Below the pieces are notes generated by a model that did no database searches, had not been told where the DNA came from, and saw nothing but the letters and a program-made list of their open reading frames with translations. 64,000 bases of DNA, taken from assembly GCA_003605115.1 (NCBI GenBank), contig QZKY01000016.1, forward strand, positions 173,776-237,775. Reading direction: 5' to 3'. Of this stretch, positions 56,072 to 64,000 are shown one piece after another. The position numbers were made by a program, and so were the translations under genes. The stretch comes from Oxalobacter sp. GTDB taxonomy: Bacteria > Pseudomonadota > Gammaproteobacteria > Burkholderiales > Burkholderiaceae_D. How positions within the stretch are numbered: position 1 is the stretch's first letter; each line of letters begins with the position of its first letter.

Positions 56072-57273
56072 GTCGAAAGCAAGCGGCAACCCCGGGAAAC
56101 AAGTGCTACCTTGTTATCAATGCCGGATCGTCGAGCTACAAGTTCACGCTGTTTGCGCATGATGCCGTGGGGGATCTTGCGCGGACGTTTTACGGCGAAA
56201 TAGAGGGTATCGGGGGCGCGCCGCGTTTTTATGCGAATAACAATCAAGGTGATCGCGTCGACGAGCGTCAGTGGGAGCCCGGCGTGGCGCGTGTCTATCT
56301 CCTGGGATATTTGATTGACTGGATCGAGAATCATATTGCTCCCAATGTTCTGGTTGCAATCGGTCACCGCATGGTGCATGGCGGCGCACAATACTGCGAG
56401 CCTTTGCTGATTACGTCGAGGAAGATGAAGCAGCTTCGCAAGCTCGTGCATTTGTCGCCCTTGCATCAGCCGCGTGTATTGAACGCGATTGATGCACTGA
56501 CCGAACGTCATCCCGAGCTGCCGCACGTTGTTGTGTTCGATACAGCGTTTCACGCAACCAATCCGCGCATTTCACGACTGTATGGGCTGCCATCCTGGTT
56601 GAGCGACGAAGGCATCGTGCGATATGGATTTCACGGCTCCTCTTATGAATACATCAGCAGTCAATTGGCGCATCTCGATCCAGTCGCCTACGCAGGCAGC
56701 GCGGTCGTTGCGCATTTGGGCAGCGGTGCGAGCATGTGTGCACTCAAGGGCGGCAAAAGCATGGCCAGCACGATGGGGTTTACTGCGCTCGATGGTTTGG
56801 TGATGGGCACACGTTGCGGCGTGATCGATCCGGGAGCGGTTCTCTATCTGCTCAAAGAAAAGAAAATGACGCCGCAGCAAGTGGAAGATATCTTGTACGA
56901 AAAATCTGGTTTGCTGGGTGTGTCCGGCGGCATCAGCAATGATCTGCGCACTTTGTTGGCGAGCGAGGATCCAAAAGCGAAAGAAGCGATTGAGTTATTC
57001 GTTTACCGTGTCGTGCGTGAAACGGGATCACTCGCGGCAGCGGCGGGCGGCATGGACGCGTTCGTGTTCACGGCCGGTATTGGCGAACGGTCGGCGGATG
57101 TGCGGCGGGGGGTGTGTGAACAACTCAGCTGGATGGGGATCAAGATCGATGAAGCCGCCAATCTTGAAAATCGTCAACTGATCAGCACGCCGGACAGCAA
57201 GGTGAAGGTGTGGGTGATTCCGACGAACGAGGAGTTGATGATCGCGCGGCACGTGGCAGCGTTGGTGGGGTAG
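56068..57273 (+). CDS. ackA: Acetate kinase
   Basis: Makes ATP and acetate from acetyl phosphate, or the reverse. The 401-residue protein has NAGSSSYKFTLF, GHRMVHGG, FDTAFHATNPR, YGFHGSSYEYIS with the catalytic H, the HLGSGASMCALKGG phosphate loop, GTRCGVIDPG and the C-terminal FTAGIGERSADVR. ATG 56068 is chosen: AGGAG lies 7 bases upstream and it overlaps the HAD stop. No pta gene is seen in the window. It probably yields ATP from the acetyl-CoA of pyruvate formate-lyase. Confidence 0.96.
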   Translation: MSRKQAATPGNKCYLVINAGSSSYKFTLFAHDAVGDLARTFYGEIEGIGGAPRFYANNNQGDRVDERQWEPGVARVYLLGYLIDWIENHIAPNVLVAIGHRMVHGGAQYCEPLLITSRKMKQLRKLVHLSPLHQPRVLNAIDALTERHPELPHVVVFDTAFHATNPRISRLYGLPSWLSDEGIVRYGFHGSSYEYISSQLAHLDPVAYAGSAVVAHLGSGASMCALKGGKSMASTMGFTALDGLVMGTRCGVIDPGAVLYLLKEKKMTPQQVEDILYEKSGLLGVSGGISNDLRTLLASEDPKAKEAIELFVYRVVRETGSLAAAAGGMDAFVFTAGIGERSADVRRGVCEQLSWMGIKIDEAANLENRQLISTPDSKVKVWVIPTNEELMIARHVAALVG

Positions 57274-57292
57274 GTTGTGTGTGTTGAGAGCA

Positions 57293-58321
57293 TTAGCGAA
57301 AACAAACCTCTTCCAAGGACCATCTCGGCAACACATTGAACGCATAATCGCGTTTCGCCGCATCCGGATATTTCTGCCAGCGCATTGCACCGGCGAATGC
57401 AATCATTGCACCATTGTCGGTGCAGAATTCCAGTTCGGGATAAAACACGCGGCAGCGACGTTTGGCGGCTGCGGCATCCAGTGCAGCGCGTAATTGTTTA
57501 TTCGCGCCAACACCGCCAGACACCACGAGTCGCCGCAAACCGGTTTCCTTGAGTGCGGCCATGCTTTTCGCGACAAGCACATCCACCATCGCATCGACGA
57601 AGCCGCGCGCGATGTCGGCTTTGCTTTGCGCGCTGATGTTGTCGCCTTGATTTTTGACGACAGTAAGCACCGCGGTTTTCAAGCCGGAAAAACTGAAATT
57701 CAAATCTTTGGAGTGCAGCATCGGGCGCGGGAGTTTGTGCGTAGCTGGATTGCCGGATTCGGCGAGCTTGGAAATTTCAGGGCCACCAGGATAGCCGAGA
57801 TCGAGCAGTTTTGCGGATTTGTCGAAGGCTTCGCCAGCCGCATCGTCCAGCGTTTCGCCAAGGATTGCGTATTCACCCACACCATCTACGCGCATCAGTT
57901 GCGTGTGCCCGCCGGAAACCAGCAGCGCGACAAACGGAAAGCTGGGCGGATTTTTCGAGAGCAGTGGCGACAGTAAATGTGCTTCGAGATGATGGATGGG
58001 AATCACCGGTTTGCCGAGCGCGAGCGCGAGACTGCAGCCGATGGCAGCCCCGACAAGCAGCGCGCCAGCGAGTCCTGGCCCCTGTGTCCAGGCGATGGCG
58101 TCGATGTCTCCAGCGGTGATACCGGCTTGCTGTAGCGCATGTTCCAGTAGCGGCAGCGTGCGGCGAATGTGGTCGCGCGAAGCGAGTTCTGGCACGACAC
58201 CGCCATATTCGGCATGCAGCGCGACTTGCGAGTGCAGAGCGTGCGCCAGCAAGCCCTTGCTGGTGTCATAAAGGGCGAGACCGGTTTCGTCGCAGGAAGA
58301 TTCGATGCCGAGGATGATCAT
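57293..58321 (-). CDS. tsaD: tRNA N6-adenosine threonylcarbamoyltransferase
   Basis: Transfers threonylcarbamoyl from TsaC product to A37 of ANN-decoding tRNAs. The 342-residue protein has [36 protein letters not shown], the metal-binding [37 protein letters not shown] and [14 protein letters not shown], all typical of the Kae1/TsaD ASKHA family. Among its substrates are the tRNA-Lys and tRNA-Ile genes in this window. Convergent with ackA and divergent from tRNA-Lys. Confidence 0.97.
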   Translation of the reverse strand: MIILGIESSCDETGLALYDTSKGLLAHALHSQVALHAEYGGVVPELASRDHIRRTLPLLEHALQQAGITAGDIDAIAWTQGPGLAGALLVGAAIGCSLALALGKPVIPIHHLEAHLLSPLLSKNPPSFPFVALLVSGGHTQLMRVDGVGEYAILGETLDDAAGEAFDKSAKLLDLGYPGGPEISKLAESGNPATHKLPRPMLHSKDLNFSFSGLKTAVLTVVKNQGDNISAQSKADIARGFVDAMVDVLVAKSMAALKETGLRRLVVSGGVGANKQLRAALDAAAAKRRCRVFYPELEFCTDNGAMIAFAGAMRWQKYPDAAKRDYAFNVLPRWSLEEVCFR

Positions 58322-58388
58322 GGGTGTGGATTATAGGGGCTTGCGCGAGAATAAGCATGTCATAACAGGATGGAAACACGCACAGTGT

Positions 58389-58417
58389 TTGACAGCTTTT
58401 TTTCGGTTGACTATAAT
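58389..58417 (+). promoter_or_regulatory. Consensus sigma70 promoter of tRNA-Lys
   Basis: TTGACA (58389-58394), a 17-base spacer and TATAAT (58412-58417): a perfect match in both boxes, ending 11 bases before the tRNA. Confidence 0.93.
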
Positions 58418-58428
58418 GGCGGACTTTT

Positions 58429-58504
58429 GGGTCGTTAGCTCAGTTGGTAGAGCAGCGGACTTTTAATCCGTTGGTCGCAGGTTCGAATCCTGCACGGCCT
58501 ACCA
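58429..58504 (+). tRNA. tRNA-Lys (UUU)
   Basis: A 76-base gene with encoded CCA: acceptor GGGTCGT/ACGGCCT, D arm GCTC-GAGC, anticodon arm GCGGA CTTTTAA TCCGT (anticodon TTT), T arm GCAGG TTCGAAT CCTGC. It is preceded by a consensus promoter and followed by an intrinsic terminator. Confidence 0.97.
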
Positions 58505-58514
58505 ATAACACCGG

Positions 58515-58540
58515 AAAAGGCCTCTCACAAGAGGCCTTTT
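58515..58540 (+). terminator. Terminator of tRNA-Lys
   Basis: A 10-bp stem AAAAGGCCTC/GAGGCCTTTT with a 6-base loop, followed by CTTTTTT. Confidence 0.93.
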
Positions 58541-58609
58541 CTTTTTTCAGGACTGGGCAACACTGGTCATGAATTTTGCCTGCGGCCATGTTTTGGCAAG
58601 GGGGTTTCG

Positions 58610-58738
58610 ATGAAGAGAAAAGAACCAGAGCACTTAGGCTTGAAAATTAACCGCTTGATCACCTACTTCTTGTTGGTGGTTTGCGGTACTTGTGCGTTGG
58701 CTGCCGTGTATTTCTTTATCAAAGCGTCGCTGGAGTAA
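58610..58738 (+). CDS. Small single-span membrane protein
   Basis: A 42-residue frame opening MKRKEPEHLGLKINRLITYF, with a hydrophobic span (LLVVCGTCALAAVYFFI) and a short tail KASLE. A GGGGG leader lies 5 bases before ATG 58610. The positive charges before the span predict N-in topology. It lies after the tRNA-Lys terminator, on the same strand, and ends before panC on the other strand. Family not recognised; length, topology and ribosome site support a real small gene. Confidence 0.6.
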   Translation: MKRKEPEHLGLKINRLITYFLLVVCGTCALAAVYFFIKASLE

Positions 58739-58825
58739 TTTGCCTCATCTCTGGCGACAGCGCCATGAACGCTGTCGCGCCCTGTCTGCGTGGCAAGACG
58801 GTTACGGGCGTTTTGCCAGATTGCC

Positions 58826-59755
<930 letters not shown>

Positions 59756-59759
59756 TCAA

Positions 59760-60611
59760 TTAGGCTGGGATATAAGCCAATCGGACATAAATCGGGGCGA
59801 GTGGCTCGGCTTGCGTGATTTCGATCAGGTTCTCTTTTGCCAACTCCAGCATGGCGATGAAATTGACAATGACCACTGGCACGCCGCGCGCGGGGTCGAA
59901 CAATTCGGCAAATTCGACGAAATTGGCTGATTGCAGATGTCGCAAAATGTTGGACATGTGCTCACGTACCGATAATTCTTCGCGTGTGATGACGTGACGT
60001 GCGGTGAGCTTGGCACGCTTGATGACAGCAGCCAAGGCGGTTTGCAAATCGACGACATTGACATCAGGCCAGCGCGGCGCACTGCTTTGTGACACGAACA
60101 CGTGCGGCGTAACGAAGTCGCGGCCGAGTTGGGGCAGCGTATCGATCTCTTGCGCGGCGAGCTTGATTTGTTCGTATTCCAGCAAGCGGCGTACCAGATC
60201 AGCGCGGGGATCGTTATCGTCCTCTTGGCCGCGTTTGCGTTGGGGCAGCAACATGCGCGATTTGATTTCGATGAGCATGGCTGCCATTAGCAGGTATTCC
60301 GCAGCGAGTTCCAGATTGCGTTCCCGGATTTGCTCGACGTATTGCAGGTACTGAATGGTGACTTGCGCCATCGGAATGTCAAGGATGTTGAAATTCTGCT
60401 TGCGGATCAGGTAGAGGAGCAAATCGAGCGGACCCTCAAACGCTTCCAGAAAAATTTCCAGTGCGTCCGGCGGGATGTACAAATCATTGGGCATCTGGAA
60501 CAGCGGTTCGCCGTACAGCTTGGCGAATGCGACGCCATCAATGGTTTGTGGCGTTGAGTCGCGCACAGTGGGGAGCGTAGTGTTTGCTTCGTTTTGCGTA
60601 GTTTCCATCAT
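59760..60611 (-). CDS. scpA: Segregation and condensation protein A
   Basis: Kleisin subunit that joins SMC heads for chromosome condensation. The 283-residue protein has FEGPLDLLLYLIRKQNFNIL near residue 60, DIPMAQVTIQYLQYVEQ, AAEYLLMAAMLIEIKSRMLL and a C-terminal winged helix. The first 50 residues form a longer N-terminal extension than in Bacillus. It overlaps the DUF3460 gene by 4 bases, while the scpB gene is not next to it. Confidence 0.95.
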   Translation of the reverse strand: MMETTQNEANTTLPTVRDSTPQTIDGVAFAKLYGEPLFQMPNDLYIPPDALEIFLEAFEGPLDLLLYLIRKQNFNILDIPMAQVTIQYLQYVEQIRERNLELAAEYLLMAAMLIEIKSRMLLPQRKRGQEDDNDPRADLVRRLLEYEQIKLAAQEIDTLPQLGRDFVTPHVFVSQSSAPRWPDVNVVDLQTALAAVIKRAKLTARHVITREELSVREHMSNILRHLQSANFVEFAELFDPARGVPVVIVNFIAMLELAKENLIEITQAEPLAPIYVRLAYIPA

Positions 60612-60805
60612 TCGTACACATAGGGGAGGCGTTTTACGGCAGACGCAGCAGCGCGACGACGTTCATCCTGATCAATCGGTGGTTTATCCCACAAGCGAGC
60701 CATGCCAGCATGCTGCGCTTTTTGTACGTCTGGGTCACGCTGCTTTAATTCATTCAGAAAGCGCGTGAATTCAGATTCGTACTGCGGTCTTGAAAAAATG
60801 CGCAT
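60608..60805 (-). CDS. DUF3460 family protein
   Basis: A 65-residue protein opening MRIFSRPQYESEFTRFLNEL, with the family core RDPDVQKAQHAGMARLWDK and a basic middle (RRRAAASAVKR). DUF3460 is found in Burkholderiales beside scpA. No function is known. Its stop overlaps the scpA start (ATGA), so the two are coupled. Confidence 0.9.
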   Translation of the reverse strand: MRIFSRPQYESEFTRFLNELKQRDPDVQKAQHAGMARLWDKPPIDQDERRRAAASAVKRLPYVYE

Positions 60806-60810
60806 AAATT

Positions 60811-61320
60811 TTAATTGTTAAATATTCGGCGCAGCATGACAGGCGGTGCGTCGGCATTATAGTCGTGAGGATACTCCAGTTCCGGTGCCAGCTCAAAACC
60901 ATAGGCTGCATAGTAGTCAACCAATCGCGGCTGATCGGCGCGCACGCCCACTCGCAACTCGTTGATGTCTGACGCCAGTGCGCGGTGCACCACGGCTTCC
61001 AGCATGTGTGCGGAAAGGTTTTTGCCGCGGTAGACGGGCAAGACGCCTATCCGCCGTACTTCCCACACGTTAAGCTCGCCTTCTACGGGCAGCCAGCGGA
61101 GCGATCCTGAAGGAACGTTGTTGACGTGCAGGATGTATCCGCCACCTCTCAGCAAATCTTTTGTCACAACCTCGTGGGTTTCCTGGTGTCCGGTAGATTG
61201 CGGATTGACCTTGTCAGCCCAGGCGGCGCGCGTCAGATCGGCTATCAACTGCGCATCTTCAAGCGATGCTTCTGTTACCAATATGTTTTTTATGCCCTCA
61301 CTACTACTGTCGTCGCTCAT
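60811..61320 (-). CDS. GNAT-family acetyltransferase
   Basis: A 169-residue N-acetyltransferase fold: an N-terminal VTEASLEDAQLIADLTRAAW, the central strand ELNVWEVRRIGVLPVYRGKN with the acetyl-CoA pyrophosphate loop (V-x-P-x-x-R-G-x-N), and the C-terminal LRVGVRADQPRLVDYYAAYG followed by FELAPELEYP. The substrate is unknown. It is 5 bases upstream of the DUF3460 gene and leads the leftward run to scpA. Confidence 0.9.
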   Translation of the reverse strand: MSDDSSSEGIKNILVTEASLEDAQLIADLTRAAWADKVNPQSTGHQETHEVVTKDLLRGGGYILHVNNVPSGSLRWLPVEGELNVWEVRRIGVLPVYRGKNLSAHMLEAVVHRALASDINELRVGVRADQPRLVDYYAAYGFELAPELEYPHDYNADAPPVMLRRIFNN

Positions 61321-61397
61321 ATAAAGTTACTGCTGGTTTGACCCGAGCAGCGCGTTGTTGAGAATCTTTTTATTCTATTCGCATCACTGGTTCTGGG

Positions 61398-61466
61398 CTA
61401 GGAAAATTCGGAGTCAGAGTCAAAGTATCGCAAGCGATATTTGACTACCGACCCCGGTTTTCCTAG
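61398..61466. repeat. REP-like palindromic repeat, overlapping the metG stop
   Basis: Terminal 9-bp inverted repeat CTAGGAAAA (61398-61406) and TTTTCCTAG (61458-61466), and inside it GTCAAA/TTTGAC around TATCGCAAGCGATA. It closely matches 43772-43836. The right arm supplies the metG stop codon (61463-61465), so the element reaches the end of the coding region. Confidence 0.8.
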
Positions 61467-63541
61467 CGAATTCGCATGCCAGGTTCTGCACCCGGCCACG
61501 GGTTCAGAATATAAATCCCCGGCTTGGCCTTTTCATCTTTCGCCGATGCGGCGAGCACCATGCCTTCGGACATCCCGAATTTCATCTTGCGCGGCGCGAG
61601 GTTGGCGACCATCACAGTCAATTTTCCAATTAAATCTTCCGGCTTGTAGGCGGACTTGATGCCTGCGAAAACGTTGCGCGGTTTGGCTTCGCCGATGTCC
61701 AGCGTCAGGCGCAGCAGACGATCCGATCCCTCCACCAGCTCACAGTTGAGAATTTTGGCGATGCGCAGATCGACCTTCGAAAAGTCATCAATCGTGATTT
61801 CGGGCGCGATGTCTTCGATGTCGTTTGCTGCAGGCGCAGCCGCCGGTGCTTCGGCGGCGGGGGGCTCAAACAAGGCATCCAGCATCTTCGGTTCCACGCG
61901 TTGCATCAAATGCGAGTAGGCATTGACGATGTGACCGTTGGGTAATGGTTTGTTAATGTCAGCCCACTGCATTGCTGGCAAGTTCAGCAGCGCTTCGACT
62001 TGTTGTGCCAAGGTGGGCAGCACGGGTTTCAAATAAATCGTCAGGATGCGGAAGGCTTCAAGCAGGCAACTGCACACTTCATGCAGTGCGGGTTCGCTCG
62101 CTGGATCTTTTGCGAGCACCCAGGGTTTGTGCTGATCGACATACGCATTGATGATGTCGGCCTGATGCATGATGGTGCGCAACGCACGGCCATATTCGCG
62201 CGCCTCGTAATCTTGTGCAATTTCGTTTGAAACACTGCGCAAATTGTCGAGGAATCCTTCGTTTTCCGGCGCGAAGTTTGTAGAAACCTTGCCGCCAAAG
62301 CGCTTGGCGATGAAGCCTGCAGAGCGGCTCGCGATGTTCACATATTTTCCGACCAGATCAGCATTGACGCGCGCGATGAAATCTTCCGGATTGAAATCCA
62401 CATCTTCGACGTGCGAATTCAATTTTGCCGCGATGTAATAACGCAGCCATTCCGGGTTCATGCCGATGTCGAGATAGCGCAACGGCGAAATGCCGGTGCC
62501 GCGCGACTTGGACATTTTTTCGCCTGAGACCGTGATGAAGCCGTGCACGAACACGTTGTTCGGTACGCGCATGCCGGAAAATTTCAACATGGCCGGCCAG
62601 AACAGCGTGTGGAAATAAATGATGTCCTTGCCGATGAAATGATACTGCTCGGTGTTCGGGTCTTGCATGAACGCATCGTAGTCGCGTCCGATCTTGCCGA
62701 AATAATTTTTCAGCGAGGCGAGATAGCCGACCGGCGCATCCAGCCAGACGTAAAAATATTTGCCGGGCGCATCAGGAATCTCAATGCCGAAGTAGGGCGC
62801 ATCGCGGCTGATGTCCCAGTCGCCCAGGCCTTCGCCGTCTTCCCCCAGCCACTCGCGTGCCTTGTTGGCGACTTCGGGTTGCAAGCGTGGCACGCCATCG
62901 ACATCGCCCAGCGCCCAGTTGCGGAGGAAATCCACGCACTGCGGATCGGAGAGCTTGAAGAAAAAATGTTCGGAGGTTTTCATCACCGGCGTCGCGCCGG
63001 TCAGCGTGGAATACGGATTCTTCAGTTCAGTCGGTGCATAGACGGCGCTGCAGGCTTCGCAGGCATCGCCGTATTGATCTGGCGCGCCGCATTTGGGGCA
63101 CGCGCCCTTGATGTAGCGATCCGGCAGGAACATGTTTTTGACCGGATCGTAAAACTGTTCGATGGTTTTGCTGGCAATAAAACCGGCAGACTTCAAATTG
63201 CGGTAAATCGTTTTGGACAGTTCGTGATTTTCCGGTCCGTCGGTGGAGTGCCAGTTATCGAAGGAAATAGAGAAACCGTCCAGGTATTGTTTGCGTCCGG
63301 CGGCAATGCCTGCGACGAAATCCTGCGGTGTGACACCTGCTTTTTCAGCGGCGATCATGATCGGCGCGCCGTGCGCATCGTCCGCACACACGAAATGCAC
63401 TTCGCGTTGTTGGTCGTTGTCTTGCTGCATGCGCTGAAACCGTACCCAAATGTCGGCCTGGATGTACTCCATGATGTGGCCGATATGAAAAGGACCGTTG
63501 GCGTAGGGCAGGGCGGTGGTAACGAACAGCTTGCGAGTCAT
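61463..63541 (-). CDS. metG: Methionyl-tRNA synthetase
   Basis: Charges tRNA-Met. The 692-residue protein has the class I signature [20 protein letters not shown] (HIGH), the zinc-binding cysteines in [20 protein letters not shown], the KMSKS loop in [13 protein letters not shown], the anticodon-binding helical domain, and a C-terminal EMAP/Trbp-like dimerisation domain ([32 protein letters not shown]). An Ala/Pro-rich linker separates the last two. It is divergent from the mrp gene. A palindromic repeat overlaps its stop. Confidence 0.97.
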   Translation of the reverse strand: MTRKLFVTTALPYANGPFHIGHIMEYIQADIWVRFQRMQQDNDQQREVHFVCADDAHGAPIMIAAEKAGVTPQDFVAGIAAGRKQYLDGFSISFDNWHSTDGPENHELSKTIYRNLKSAGFIASKTIEQFYDPVKNMFLPDRYIKGACPKCGAPDQYGDACEACSAVYAPTELKNPYSTLTGATPVMKTSEHFFFKLSDPQCVDFLRNWALGDVDGVPRLQPEVANKAREWLGEDGEGLGDWDISRDAPYFGIEIPDAPGKYFYVWLDAPVGYLASLKNYFGKIGRDYDAFMQDPNTEQYHFIGKDIIYFHTLFWPAMLKFSGMRVPNNVFVHGFITVSGEKMSKSRGTGISPLRYLDIGMNPEWLRYYIAAKLNSHVEDVDFNPEDFIARVNADLVGKYVNIASRSAGFIAKRFGGKVSTNFAPENEGFLDNLRSVSNEIAQDYEAREYGRALRTIMHQADIINAYVDQHKPWVLAKDPASEPALHEVCSCLLEAFRILTIYLKPVLPTLAQQVEALLNLPAMQWADINKPLPNGHIVNAYSHLMQRVEPKMLDALFEPPAAEAPAAAPAANDIEDIAPEITIDDFSKVDLRIAKILNCELVEGSDRLLRLTLDIGEAKPRNVFAGIKSAYKPEDLIGKLTVMVANLAPRKMKFGMSEGMVLAASAKDEKAKPGIYILNPWPGAEPGMRIR

Positions 63542-63648
63542 GATGGGTGAAGGCTGAAAAGTGAATACCCATTTTACCAGCCAGTTTGTTTTCTGCGAAA
63601 TTCCGCTAGACTGGCCGCTTGTCAGCAGGAAAAGATGGGAGCAAACGC

Positions 63649-64000
63649 ATGAGCCTTACCCCGGAAATCATTCAGCAAGCCTTGAGCCAGGTCATTGATG
63701 TCGATACAGGCAAGGATTTTGTTGCAGGAAAAATGGTCAAAAACCTTCAGGTTCAGGGAAACGATGTGTCGCTGACGATCGCGCTGGGCTATCCGGCTCA
63801 CAGCCGGGTTGATGCCATCCGGCAAAGTGTGGAAACGGCGATTAAAGGTTTGGCAGGTTTTGACGCGGTGAAAGTGGAGGTGGTGTCGAAAATTGTGCCA
63901 CACACAGTGCAGGGAGGCGTGCGACTGATGAAAAACGTGAAGAACGTGATTGCGGTGGCTTCCGGCAAGGGCGGCGTGGGCAAATCGACGACAGCAGTGA
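63649..64000 (+). CDS. apbC: Mrp/ApbC iron-sulfur cluster carrier, C-terminus cut by window edge
   Basis: P-loop ATPase that carries Fe-S clusters to target proteins. 117 codons are visible: an N-terminal DUF59/MIP18 domain ([36 protein letters not shown]) and then the deviant Walker [14 protein letters not shown] at about residue 102, where the window ends. ATG 63649 is preceded by GGGAG. Divergent from metG, the arrangement often seen in betaproteobacteria. Confidence 0.95.
   Translation, partial: MSLTPEIIQQALSQVIDVDTGKDFVAGKMVKNLQVQGNDVSLTIALGYPAHSRVDAIRQSVETAIKGLAGFDAVKVEVVSKIVPHTVQGGVRLMKNVKNVIAVASGKGGVGKSTTAV

Noticed and set aside
62543-63550. Rightward 335-codon frame opposite metG
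   Set aside because: Shadow of the methionyl-tRNA synthetase coding region.

Overview
The window reads as the chromosome of a betaproteobacterium, most likely order Burkholderiales (Oxalobacteraceae-like). The support is gene content and order: an rpsU-yqeY-dnaG-rpoD operon with a Lys/Ala-rich extension on RpoD, exbB-exbD-lpxK-Trm112-kdsB-adk, argH next to an AlgZ/AlgR-type pair, and panC-scpA-DUF3460. Metabolic genes point to a fermentative or anaerobic life style: pyruvate formate-lyase and its activase, acetate kinase, a pyruvate-carboxylase-like biotin enzyme with its biotin ligase, a K+-independent proton-pumping pyrophosphatase, and an RquA-like methyltransferase (rhodoquinone synthesis, used for fumarate respiration). 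All calls were made by reading the sequence; no database search was run.

Layout. 1-15.6 kb is a signalling region: a truncated chemoreceptor, a diguanylate cyclase / NarX-NarL-type two-component operon, a DUF134 / Cys-rich / NifX-like cluster, a phosphate-binding-type periplasmic protein coupled to a GGDEF-EAL protein, a YajD-like HNH protein and a second GGDEF-EAL protein. 15.6-17.9 kb holds a secreted-repeat protein, a pentapeptide-repeat protein and a HigBA toxin-antitoxin pair. 18-26.4 kb is the carboxylase-BirA pair divergent from pflB-pflA.

26.58-38.94 kb is a 12.3-kb filamentous (inovirus-type) prophage inserted in a tRNA-Ile(CAU) gene. A leftward module encodes a small DNA-binding protein, replication initiator, ssDNA-binding protein, small coat proteins, major coat, adsorption protein, DUF2523/pVI-like protein, Zot and secretin. 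A rightward module, continuous in the circular form, encodes a regulator, tyrosine integrase and lipoprotein, then across attP a DinJ/RelB-YafQ toxin-antitoxin, a DNA methyltransferase, an HNH nuclease and an AbrB-like protein. The left end keeps the displaced host tRNA 3' half; the phage restored the gene with a T-arm that differs by compensatory changes. Matching tandem 11-bp repeats lie near both ends and look like integrase arm sites. This prophage, carrying toxin-antitoxin and restriction-modification genes, is the most interesting system here.

39-64 kb is mostly housekeeping: rpoD, dnaG, yqeY, rpsU, hppA, adk, kdsB, lpxK, exbD/B, argH, an AlgZ/R-type pair, rquA, a HAD phosphatase-ackA pair, tsaD, tRNA-Lys, panC, scpA, metG and the start of an mrp/apbC gene. 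REP-like palindromic repeats occur at 43.7 and 61.4 kb and a GC-rich triple hairpin at 54.4 kb.
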